A DNA stretch of 64,000 nucleotides, taken from Dirofilaria immitis. Taxonomy: Eukaryota > Nematoda > Chromadorea > Rhabditida > Onchocercidae. Where the stretch lies: positions 1,050,501 to 1,114,500 of the forward strand of contig JAKNDB010000076.1 of assembly GCA_024305405.1 (NCBI GenBank), read 5' to 3'. The notes beneath the pieces were generated by a model. It ran no database searches, had not been told where the DNA came from, and saw only the letters and a program-made list of their open reading frames with translations. Below, in pieces: positions 25,234-42,444 of the stretch (the first letter of the stretch is position 1; the number at the start of each line of letters is the position of its first letter). Position numbers and translations under genes: made by a program.

Positions 25234-28200
25234 TCAAATATCTTCTGATCGAGTCGATTTAAAAATTACAGGTAATGGTACTGCACTAAATATTCGTGAA
25301 AACCGTTCCATTGCATTTTTGGTCGCAGATACATAAAAGATATCCATTTCCATTTGAACTAAAAATAAAATCGGTAAATATGCATATGCTCCAATGAGTA
25401 CTTGACTACTTTATATGCATGAACATTCCTACCACTTCATTTCTTTTTTTTCTCTTTTCAATAATTTATTTATTTTCATAGATCTAATCAAATATGCTAT
25501 TAATTCGCTTATATCGTTCTTTGTTCTCAATTTCATACTGGAAAATATATAGTAAACATCGGAAAATTATAAAATAATTAATTTGCAAATTAATCCATTT
25601 TTATTTATGCAATGTTTCATGAGTAAAACAAATTCTATTAATAGTTATAGAAGCAAAGCGAGATTTCAGTCCAAAAATTAAACTTAAACAGCAAAAAAAT
25701 AATGATGGTCCATTTTCGCAACTATTTTGATAATATTTTCGTTGAATTTCCAAATAGAATAAAATGTAATGGATGTTGAGAAAAACTAATTATTTTCACT
25801 ATTTATAATTTGTATTAAATATCTTATAATATAGCTCTAAAATAATGAAATATAATGAAATTAAAAATTCACCGTTTTCAAATAAAGATTTTCTTTTAAA
25901 TGTTCTGGAAGTCAATTTCTGAATATGAATGCAACTACACAGTTCTAAGACTCGAACTATTTCCAATAACATTCGCGGTTGCAAAACATAAGCGAAACGT
26001 TTTTTCAATTCATCGATAGGACATCCAGGACGATTAATGATCGAAAATAGGATACCTTCTGCCATCCATCTTAAGATGATTTATATAAAAAGAGAGCTGT
26101 CTCCATTTATATATTTAACGATAATCATTTCTCACACTTATATAAATCTACGAAAAAAATAAAAAATAACTTCCAAACCATTCAGAATAAAAACAATTCA
26201 ATAAATTGAACCAAGAAAATGGAAGCATCTTTTGAAACAAAGAAATCTTGACATTCCAAAATAAATTGGGAATAAAATTTTCTGAAAGCATTCTCTGGAA
26301 TAGATTTAAAAATAGGCACCTAACGGCAGGTGCATGAATTTCACCGGATGGTGTAAACCAAGGAGCTGGTACATAGGCAAGCTTCCCATATGGAACAAGC
26401 CAACAGTCACTGTAAGCTGGGAGTACATATCGTACCGTATCAACACCAACAGTTACCAATTGCGAATCTGCTTCCATTTGCTGCACAGCCAAACTTACGA
26501 CTGAACCACTATTCTTCAAAATTATCTGAAATTATGGAACGCATCAATGGATGTTTGGAATAAAGGACATCATAATGCAATGAAGATTAGAAAATGAACA
26601 TTTATTTCAAAAAGTTGGACAAAACATTTTCAACATTATGAGAATTTTGGAAATCAAAATTTAATTTCTCTTCTGTTTTCTCTCAGCTTAATTTCTTTTC
26701 TCAAAATTCTCGATTTGTAATTCTCACTGTTAATTCTTCAATTGACATTCCAATAAATTTCGATTCTTTAATCGCTGTATGAACTCGACGCAAAAATGGG
26801 CGCGAGAGAATAGATTGAGTCATTAAATAATCATCGAAATTAGTGTTCTGTATCAATTCCAATGAACAAATCTTCTTCAATGAATTTAAAATGTAATGCA
26901 AATCTGGTACATCGCATGATGTACAATTTCCTTCAGGGTTCACTGTTATTCGCTCCAAATGCAAATCTGCCGATTCCAAATAACGAAGCTGTTTAGTAGC
27001 ATTCATGATTTGCTTAAAATTTTTGAAATTATAACACCAGATAAAAAGTGGCAATACAGTACAAGTTAAAGCAATATAAACCGACTATTTTCTGACCTAA
27101 TAGGAAAATTGAATAGATTAGTCGTCGAAATTATAAAAGAAATTAATAAAAGTTAATAATAATGTAATTGATATTATCTTGAAATTAGGAATTCACCGTT
27201 TTCAAATAAAAATTTTCTTTTAAATGTTCTGGAATTTAATTTCTAAATACGAATGCAACTACACAGTTCTAAGATTTAAACTATTTCCAATAACAATCGC
27301 AGTTGTAAAACATATTTGGAATAAAACATCAGTGTATGCTAACAAGGAAAAGAGAGGGATAAAACTCTATATAAAATAATAAATTTTATAACGCACTTCT
27401 TGAGAAGATGTATCAAAACATTCCAGTACATTATCATCCATCGTTATTTTCAATATTGGCTGGAAAATTTAATTACGAAAAAGAACAAGATTTTAATATA
27501 AAACAATTCAAATATTAATGAGAAATTCAAAATGCAGGATTTGCGATAATAAAAATGATCTATTAATATAGTTTTAAGAGAGAAAATTCAAAATGCAGGA
27601 TTTGCGTATATAATTACACTAGAGACTTAATAATGTTAAAAAATTTCATGACACTTAAGATTATCGAGAAATAAATACTTTAGTATAGAAACATCTAGCG
27701 GCAGCTGCAACAGTGCCAGCAGTATCATCGTCGGCCGCAAAACCTGTACCACGTTCCATTTCTTCGCTGGATTGAATAAATTGTTCTAATATGTCTGGAT
27801 GGAAACGATGATTGAAGAAATGTCGGAAGCTATAAGAGGCACATTTTTTTGAAGTTAAATTTACGTATCCATAAGAATACAAACGTATTCATACTATGAA
27901 TTATTAAAACTTACTTGAATGACAATGTTGCTTGACTTTTCCAGGAAAATTTTGAATCTTCAATCGGAAATCGCTGTCTGGTAATAAGGCCATCGATGCG
28001 AAGTTGTTCAAGTACTTTTGTAACAGTTGGAATTCCCAGCTTCTCAAAAATACACTCCATACTTTTATCTGTCAAATCTTGCTCACTTATCAAGGCTCCC
28101 TGAAAATAAGTTTTCAAACCATGAATGTTTCATGTTTATTGATTATTACAATAAAAGTTTCGAAGAAGCAATCAAGTTTTCATAAGAAAGCAGCTTATCT

Positions 28201-31200
28201 ACTGAAATATAAAATATAGCAACACAACACGAGTAACGTACAACAATAACATTGAAAGCAATACAATGACGAATCTGGTTGGGATCTTTCGGTTTCTGTG
28301 ATCGCACTGGTACCGCCATAATTTTTTGCACTTCTGCGAATATATTTATTTTACCAGTGCTCATAAATTTCTCAAAAGATTCATCACCTTCGCTGGTTTT
28401 TGGTAATTTTTCTGATTCCCTTAAATATGTAACTGACAGTTACCTACACCAAATTAATAACATCAGATTTCAATCAAAACTTGGATTTTCAGGTGTGATT
28501 TGTTTCCGGAAGGTTTCATTTGCACGAAAAAAGAATGTAAAGTTTAAATTACATAAATAATAATTGCTTCGCTTTATTGAAAGCTTCAATGAAAAATTTC
28601 TTCTTCAAAGCTGGATCAGTAATAGGATGAAAAGCAAGCTGGCTGCGCAAAACTCTCATTTCCTGAAAACTTCCAAACTAATTTTTGAACTGTACAATGA
28701 AAAAAATAACAACAACATTCATCTTTCAAGGAACACACTATGATATAAATCAGACCTTAAATGAAGCCAAATTTTTGACAATCCGTTGGAGATATGTCAC
28801 ACGCTCAGGACGCTTCATTTCACGAACTCCAGCTGCCATTAAACTTTGCACTGTTTTTGAACGCGCTTCCTGGAACATCAGAAAAGATAAAAAAAAAAAT
28901 ATCGTTTCAACGATACAGATCATCATAGCAAATAAGCATTTACAAGAACCATTCGAAGTAATCTGAACAACAACAACGCAAATAACATATAATCATTATA
29001 AACAAATAATACCTGAACATTTTCATGCATAATATCTCGTAACACAGCAGGCTCCAACCAAAATCGATACATTGGATTCAGAAAGAAGCCAACGGCTCGA
29101 ATAAGAATCAGCTGAAAATGAAGCTCTTATCGGTCGAAAATCTAATACATTCAATTTTACGCAAAAATTTTGAAGTTTACAATGTAAAAAACTTTGATTC
29201 AAATTACCATATTGCGCTCTAGTGAAGAAAATCTATTTCTCAAATGTACACGACGCTGATCTGAAATAATGTCAATTTCATCATATGGACGCTTCTTCTT
29301 TCTTTTAAACGATTTCGAACCATAGCTGCTATTTTTACGACCAAGAGAACCAGGATTTGTTCGTACCATTACGTGATTCTCACTCGACATTCTACGAAAA
29401 AGAATAAATCATCAATTTTTCTCTATAAAAGAGATATATAATTGATACTTAACCCAAACTATAAACAATCTTTAAAGTTCAATCGCAACAAAGTATGAAG
29501 GAAACGAAAAACAATTAATGACTTCGATATCTCCTTAAGAAACACTTAAAATTTGAACTTATCAGCTACTGAAATGAAATCATTTATCCCTTCTTATTAA
29601 AAAGAAACTTTGAAAGATCACATTTATTCAAACAGAAAAAAGAGACGCAATTTTATGAAACTGAATTTCGTACCTTCGAAAGATACCATTATCTGATGGC
29701 ACTAAAGCCCTGAAATAAGAATTCCATGAATTCTGATAATTTTTTACTCGCGATTCAACAAAAGACCTCGATTTTTCAGATGCTCGGCGCCACTCATGCA
29801 AAACCAATTGACAAATTCTATCGGTCGAGGATTAAGGTCCCAATGTCTTCTTAAATGTCTGCAAAAACAAGCTGATGACGAAATAAATAAAACCACATTA
29901 AAAGATAAGCAAATTAACTGATAACTATAACTCCATAAAGCTGATATTGTTAAAACAAGTGAGGAATGTGAAAAAATTGCGAAATAGGATGCATATTAAC
30001 ATTAAATAATAATTGATTATCTTAAACCGAAGAAAGAAAAACCAATCTTTTTTCTGAAAAATGTGTTTATCCTGTTTTCAAAAAGGTTAAGACCGCACCA
30101 TCTAGTATTTTGCTATTTCTAACGCAGAATAAACGATTTCTGTTTAATCGAGTCCATTTAAACGAATAAGCTTACATAAAAATGAGGAGTCAAAACCTGC
30201 GCAACCATCATGAGGCAAAATAGGTGGAAAGGTTGTTGATAAATCTTCGAACGGTTTTGCAATTTGAGATCGATCAAACATTCCAATTGTATATTTTTTA
30301 TAGAGCCGTACATCTTCTTGCTGAAATATAAAACTATGCTTCATAAAATCAAATAACATTTGGTTTTAGTAAGATGGATTGAAAATGAACATGATGAATG
30401 CATAATTATCGGATTTCATTTTTTATTTGATTTTTTCTTTCTCAGTGACTTTTTATCCAAATGTAATGAAAGCTGTTGCACATATATAAAAAAATTTCCA
30501 ATATTCAAAGAAATATTGCAGGTTTCAAAACTTGAAACGAATTTAACAACTCAAAGCAAATAATTTGGCGAAAAATTAGAAGCAATGGATTTGATGAAAT
30601 CACTGACGAATTAAATGCAATTAAACAAATTTGAAAGAAATTAACCGATATTTCCATTCTGAATGATAACGGTGTGCTTTGCACAATTGCTCGCAAATGA
30701 TGCCAATAATAGATTACATCCTATATATTCTAATTTAGAAATTAAAAATTATATAACAAAATAAAGAAATATAATTTTTTCTAGTAGGTGTCCGATTTAA
30801 AAATTAAAGAATCATATTTTTCAGCTTCCGCCTAATTAACTGTATATCTTCAACCACAAATATAAAAAAAATTTCTAAAGAAGAAAAAATTTTTTTCAAA
30901 AAAAACAAAAAAATTATTGAATCTGAATTTGACCTAGCAATTCATTTTCGCTTCACATTACAAGAAAATCATTAAAATTTAAATCAAACTTACATCCATT
31001 GTATCAAATGCATATTCATATTTGGTATACTGATCAATCGGCATTGATACACGACAATATCCCTTCTGCGAAGTACTTGTATCACGCAAACAACCACTTC
31101 GAGATAGATAAAAATATTGCTAAAAAAATAATCGAAAAGCTGAAATGATTTAGATCTTTGTTAAAATTTTTTAACGAAAAAACTTACCAATTCTACATTC

Positions 31201-34200
31201 GCTACTTTTTTGCATCTACAGTCAGGCCCACTCTTACCAATCCAAAACCACTTAGAGTAAGCAAAATATGCTCCAGCTAAAAACATCAAAGACTGTAAAA
31301 ATGTGATGGAAACTAAATAAATTTATAAAAATCTTGAGTTCAAATTATGAAAGCAAATAAATAATAAATGCATTGACTGAATTATAATATTTTCAGTTAT
31401 TTGTACCTGTAGAACAGCTTTTTGTTACCCAACAACTTCATACGTATATTTATTGGAAGATCACTAATTAACATATGCCGTAAGATCGGATCTTTCAAAT
31501 AGAATTCGACAACATCTACCTGAAATTTCAAATTTATTTAGGTAATTAAGGGAGGGAAGGTTTGAATGTCTTGACTTTCTTTATAAAAATCAGGAAAACG
31601 CAAAGGAAATAAAAAATTTGCAGTGAATTTGAAACAAGTTACCTTATTCTTCATGTTCACAAATAACATATAGATCGATAATGGTAAAACAGTTATCAAA
31701 TCTTGCAGCAAAAACCATCCGTGCGGCAAATCTTGGTGTGGTGGTATCGGCGGCACGAAACGATATGGGGATTCATCATCCACATAAACTGGACACTGGC
31801 TGACTGGCATTCCTGGCCCAAGCGCTTGATAGGGTGGAAACCTGAATATGCCAACATAAGTTTTAGAAGTAAAATTAATGACTGAAATTAAATTCAAACA
31901 AAACAGTTGATGAAATAAATTCATTGAGCAGTTAACGGAATAAATTCATAAATTTTAGAAATTCAAAATTTTTTTAAAATAAATCCTTGCTTGAAATTAG
32001 CACACTAACTTCAAAATCAAAATATTAAATAAAAATTCAAATACAAATATTCAAGTTAAACGATATCAGTATCACACAATAAAAATTCAAATACAAATAT
32101 TCAAGTTAAACGATATCAGTATCACACATATGTATTCCAGCTCTAAATACGCAACTGGCGTATTTTTTGTAAACTGACTGAAAATTTTTTTAGGTAAATT
32201 TGGAAATAAAAGATTATACTCTCTATAACAAATAAATATTTCTGAAACAATGAAATTTCTAAAAATTTCGAGATGTTCAACATTAATTTTGAATTTGAAT
32301 TCAGTTTATTAATTTTCAAACAAGATTTCTGTCACTAACGGTTAGAAATTATCATTTCGGAAAAATTGTTTGACCTGAAGTTCTAAAACCAATTTAACAT
32401 TTCAATATACTACGGTACATATTTGAAAGAAATAAGGTCTTTCCTGAACAAACAATAATAGCATTCACCACAACAACAACAATAAGAAAGAAACTTATGT
32501 AAACATATTTGCATCAAGTAAAAATAAACTCATTAAAATCATTCACCTCTCCCATACATTTGGCTTTGTTCCTTGTGGCAATCCATATAAACAATGCCAT
32601 ATTAGCTGATGTATTATGCAACACCGAATCATTTTATTTTGTTGACCATACATATCAGTAGGTAATCGAGTGTTCATTGGTAACTTCTTATTGATTGCTG
32701 AAGCAATAGGTTGGACCAAATTTGAACTACTTTCATCTACTGAAACTGCATTTTCATCTATATGTCCATTCTTCGGAAAAATGGTCTCTGTTTCACTGCT
32801 GATATCTGGTGGTTCACTTTGAAGCTCGAACTGACCATCCACAGTATTCTGCAAACAAATGAAAGTTTTAACATCGATAAATATAAAATAATCAAAACAT
32901 TTGAGAAAGCAAGTTGAAAGAAGAAGGAAGTTACAATTTTAATGCGAGATTTTTGAAGGATTTTCAAAAGCAAATAATTTGGAATTTTGTATTTCGAAAA
33001 GAACATAAATATTAATATTCATTATTCAAATAAATAAGTGAAATCATCGGAACTTTTATCCCAAAATAATCTCAACCCCTATCATCAACAGTAAAAGTGA
33101 TTTTCTCAATAAGCCAACTACTATTTAGAAAAAAAATAAAAAGAAACAAAATATATCCCAGATAGATATCAGATAACTAGAAAAATGATCGTGACTTCTA
33201 TAGAAAAACATCATCTCAAAATCAGGAACTTTTCAAATATATTCAAGTTAGAGCGAAATACTCGGATGTACCTTGTTTTCAGATATGCAAAATGAGTCGA
33301 TTATTTGTCAACGTTTTCATATATTTAATTGTAATGATCAAAACTTTATATGCTCACGATAAAATTATGGAAAAATTCCTTTCCAAATTTGCAAATACTC
33401 AAGCAAAGCTCTTTTTCAAAAAAATTATTTTATTATAAAAGATGTATTTGTTGAAGCACTAAAAAGCTGTCATTATCAAACACGTTGCCAACAAAACAAA
33501 TTTAGAACCAATAAACTCCTTACATATGATTGCTGTTCTGGAAAAATTATTGATAAGCGTCGCATCATTTGCAATCGAAACATCGCCAATCTTTTATCAA
33601 TCGTCATTTCTTTCAAACTATCATTATCAAGCATTTTCTGAATACAAATTATTGAACTATGCAAATCATTAGCTAGCAGTAAAATGATACGTTTCACAAT
33701 GATTTATTTTATTTTCAGATATCAATTACTATTATTCTCATTCGATTTCATTATATTTTTACAGAATTATGATAACTGATATTCAGAAAAAATTAAATCA
33801 AATCAAAATACAAAAAGAAAATAAAAAAATGCATAATTAATCAACTTTAAATAACATCACCAGTTAATTTAAGACTGCAAAAAAATCGTTCGCCTTCAAG
33901 TTGTTTATTCCATAGTATCCATAGTATGTTTAGCTAATGACAATCATTAGAGATAATTCAAATAAGGCTATGAATCAAATTTGAAGTCAAAGAGCGATGA
34001 AGAGACCATCTGGCAGAATTTATAATAAAAAATGGAATCAGCACAAGATCTGTAATTAATATGCAAGGAGAGATACTTACAATATCTTCCGGCGCGAGAT
34101 CAGACGATTTGTCACCATCTTTTCCTGGTTTTTTGCAACCAAGTCTGCAAAATTATATTTCTCGAAAATTACATTCTAAGTTTTAAAACTTTTTCATTTT

Positions 34201-36422
34201 AAAATTGTTTTATAAATCACTGCAGGCATGGATAATTTGAAACAGAACTGGCTGCCTAATAGCAGCCTAGAATAAGCAGTAGAATAATATTCAGGACTTC
34301 ACTTGTTGTTTCAAATTTGATTTTACATGCAAAGAATAACGTAGAAAAAAAGAAGAAATTTGACTAAAAACGATGTATGCGATGAGAAAAACAACTTGGC
34401 AATGTTTGCAAATGACCAGAGCAAAAAATGTACAAAATTTGTATACCCCTCTTAATTATTACAAACCTCAACTGTCCATGTGGAAATACTCGTCCTCTTT
34501 CATTATATTCACTGATTGTTAGGCGTATAGCTGCTTCGATTTCTGAATGTGATGCTTCAACTATATCACTTTTCGTGATAACCAAAATCTAAAGACCAAC
34601 GTTCCATATGAATAAAGCTTATGAAACATATTTTGATCAACTTTCTGATCAAGTGCTTCTGCCAATTATTCTTATTCCTTATTTATATGAAGAAATTTAT
34701 ATTATAAAAGTGGTAGTATTGATATCTGCGCTATGCAGAAACGATGTCATTAAACGAGTGAAAATTTACTTTATTTGATCGAAACTCTTCGACAACAATG
34801 ATTTGGAACATGTGTAGATAGCCTTTTTTTCCAATGCTTTTAAACATTTTAATAAAGATTTTTATCAATCTAAATCATTCAGGAAATTAATTGTCACAAA
34901 AATAATATAAATTTACTTGAATAACACAAAAATAAAAAATTCAACAAAAACTTTGGTTCTTTTTGTTTTTTCTTGCAGATAAAATTGAAACACTTTAAAA
35001 TACAAATCACATTCACTATATAATAAAATCTGTTTATCCTTTTTCTAAAAACTTTATTCATAAGGATCAAAACAGTTGAAGAATCACGATATAAAATACC
35101 TGATAGTGAAAGCCATATTCAAGTTCCATATCGGTGATAATTTTCATAAAATGATGAACGGTTACAATAACACGATGCTCCTTCAGAATTTTCATTATAT
35201 CGATTAATCGTCGCAATGAAACATCACTCATTCGCAGAGTACCTAAATTGAAAGTACATGAATACTGACTTTAAAAAAAAACGAAACTCTAATAATGTAG
35301 TATGAAACATCTTTTAAAAAGCAATTTTGATTATCACTTCATTAAAATAAGCACATTCAAAAAACATACTTAAATTAGTATTTGGGAATTTCAAAACTTC
35401 ACCAATCCGGAACGGACAATCGTCACCAACCACTGCTTTCCAGTTTTTGAAAAGATAAATAAAACTCTCTGGATGAGCAGCTACTTTCCAGTAATATCTA
35501 AAAAGTTTTGAATATTACATATGTATTCGTAAAAAACAACTGATGTTTTAACTAGAAAAGTTACTTTATGCATCTAATTTTGCCTTCCATTTTCTGATAT
35601 TGTCCAAAATGATCAGGAAATGATTTGGTTCCATTCACGATATTCGTCGAAACTCGACGATTTCCAGCTTTTGTCGTTGTATCCATTCCGTAAGTTTTTC
35701 CAATTTCATAGCGTCCAATACCTTCGGAACCAGACTGCCGTATCGCTGCCAATGTTAGATCGAATGGAGTACGGTATAAGAACAGTGGCGACCATTCGCC
35801 CTCTTTGTATGGAAGATAAGCATTTCCTGAGTATTGGATTTTTATCGAGTAAAGCAAATCTCAAAATATCAGATTTATAATTTTCCTTCAAAAAGTTATA
35901 AATTTTTCTCTAAATAATATATCGAATCGGTTGAAATTAAACTAACGACTTTAAATTTGGGTCATTTCATCAACTTACTATTATTATTGTTCGGAAGGTT
36001 GCGATCTCCTTTAGAAGTGTCAGTTTCGTGTACATCCTAAAATGAACGAAACACTTTGAATTCACAAACTTACTCATATATTCCGCAAAATACTTCTAAC
36101 TTCTATAGTTTTGTATTACATTTTGAGGACATAACAAATATCAAATATATCCGAATTTAGGATTAAAAAATCTTACGGATGGATTTGTCAAACTGGATAT
36201 ATCATTGACGACATCTAATATCTCATCTCTTCGTACATTAACTTCCATTTTATCAAGAAGCTCAACATCACCTTTTCGCTTCCGACTGATCTTTGTAACA
36301 GGAATCATATTTTTCAAATGTAAAATCTAAAAGAAAGTCAAAACAATACTCGATCGTCAAAAATCAAACAGCACATCGACCTTAGAATATTTATCACAAA
36401 ATTGCTTGTGCAAACTCAATTC
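25234..36422 (-). CDS. GTF3C1: General transcription factor 3C subunit 1 (TFIIIC box B-binding subunit)
   Basis: Largest TFIIIC subunit; binds the B-box of tRNA genes and recruits TFIIIB for RNA polymerase III. I support about 29 exons totalling ~1380 codons, shorter than human (2109). Landmarks matching human GTF3C1 in order: winged-helix region GSEGIGRYEIGKTYGMDTTT (35565-35826); conserved HQLIWHCLYGLP (32547-32848); PPIPPHQDLPHGW and LITVLPLSIYM (31643-31841); LKDPILRHMLISDLPINIR (31407-31519); GFDSSF joined to HLRRHW (30176-30320 / 29748-29858); basic KRKKKRP (29208-29391); C-terminal winged helix VLQPRMLLEIVRVLELCSCI (25873-26069). Stop at 25234-25236. The first supported exon is 36381-36422, with the first Met at 36308; the human N-terminal ~330 residues have no counterpart found, so the start is unsettled. 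A single-base frame break in an A run occurs at 30178-30182. The joins near 28.5 kb and 31.3 kb are unresolved. Confidence 0.94.
27190..27314 (-). pseudogene. Decayed duplicate of a GTF3C1 exon inside its own intron
   Basis: These 125 bases align without gaps to 25866-25990, the 3' half of GTF3C1 exon 25873-26069 together with its splice donor. Roughly 15 substitutions separate them. In the original frame the copy has two stops (TAA and TAG), yet the donor sequence is kept. It lies in the intron between exons 26728-27012 and 27397-27459 of the same gene, about 1.3 kb from its source. It lacks the 5' half of the exon and an acceptor, so it is very unlikely to be used. Confidence 0.9.
27522..27606. 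repeat. Short direct repeat pair in a GTF3C1 intron
   Basis: TTCAAAATGCAGGATTTGCG occurs at 27526-27545 and 27587-27606, about 60 bases apart, with shared GAAA-type flanks. Confidence 0.8.
32028..32127. repeat. Perfect 50-bp tandem duplication in a GTF3C1 intron
   Basis: Two identical 50-base units, 32028-32077 and 32078-32127, each ending GATATCAGTATCACAC. Perfect identity points to a recent event, or to an assembly artefact at a read join. Confidence 0.95.
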
Positions 36423-37924
36423 CTAAAGAATAGGAAAACTAAATCAGAATGCCGATAAAACTTTACGCTTGGTCCGACATTTCACTAAATTTAAGCTAAC
36501 CTTTCAACTATTAAACATTTGTTACTTAATTTTAATAATTAAACTTTCTAACGACATTAAAACAAAAAGAAGGAGAACTGTCCACGACTGAAACATGAAA
36601 CAAGATTTAATTATATAATAATTTATTTCTGTGCCACGCAAAAGTACCAACAGTGCAATTTTGAAAATAGAACTTCAAAAAATGGACAGGTTTTGTCCTT
36701 CAAAAACTATGGTAAATTACAGACTGAGCATCACATTTCGGAAATAATACACGGAGTCAGAGCGCCGTCCGAACACAACCCAAATTCATTACGGTATCAC
36801 CAAAAACGGTTCACTGCAATTTGAAAATTCAATCATTTATAATCAAAATATTTTTCGGATCTAAAAAAGTTGAGAGCTAATTGCTCAGTATCGCACTTAA
36901 AAAAGAAAATTCATTTCGACATCATAATTTTGAAACTTTTGCCACCGGCCAAAACAATTATAACAAAAGTTTTTGAAAGTATTAAAGAAAAGTGAAGAAA
37001 GCAAAAATTTCGAAGATAACGTAAGCGACAAAGATATAAAGCATTGACTTAAGCAAAGCTCCTTTGCCCTGTATTAACATCATGTACTCTGAATAATTAG
37101 TTAGAGAAAAAAATAAGATTAGCAAAATTAAGTGAAAGCTTCCTATTAATTAACTCGCCCTACTGAACACTTTATAAATAAAATATTTTGAGCTATCAAG
37201 AAAAAAATAAGTAAACAAGAAAATTCTAGGATAATATAAATGTATAACGAAGAATTTAATTTTCAACCAAAATTCTGAATTCACCGGTCAGAAATATATA
37301 CATAAATACATATAATATTTCGCTGTTGTATAATATATATATAACAAATTACAAGGAATATTTATTTCACAATTTGCTAAAGCAAATAAAAGGGAAATTA
37401 TTTCATTCTCAGTTGCTTCCTACTGATTCAAAGAGCTGGGATTTCAACACTATACCAATAACTAAAGTTTTCTATAAACAAGAGCTAGAATGCTGCTTGA
37501 GTTGTAAAAAATTAATCACTATATACTCACAAAACTTTTTAACGATTCTGAATTAATAAATAGTTAAAATCGCCTACTGTAAATTTTACATGTGATTAAC
37601 TAGCCACATTACTTTATTTTTTCCCTTGTCTATTTACTGCCATTTTTTGTTCTTCTGAAGAAAAGCTGAATCTTCTTTTAATATCTCACAGTCGCATGTA
37701 ATACATAAGAAATGTCGTGGAGTTTAAATAAGGAATATACTAGAAATAATGGTATATAAGAAGTAATATTCCAAATTTTCATCATTCAAAATATATTTAA
37801 ATCAAAAATCTATTTCAAAATTGAATTTCAAAATTGATTTCATGAAAATCATTACAAGGAATTAATTGTATATCATACAACGACGTATGTCAATGCTAGT
37901 GTTATTTAGCCTTGATCCATTATG
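36423..37924. other. Intergenic region between GTF3C1 and RSPRY1
   Basis: No convincing exon. It may hold undiscovered first exon(s) of GTF3C1: an ATGTCGGACCAAGC followed by a gtaaag donor lies near 36465-36480, but its phase does not fit the next exon. Confidence 0.45.
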
Positions 37925-42444
<4,520 letters not shown>

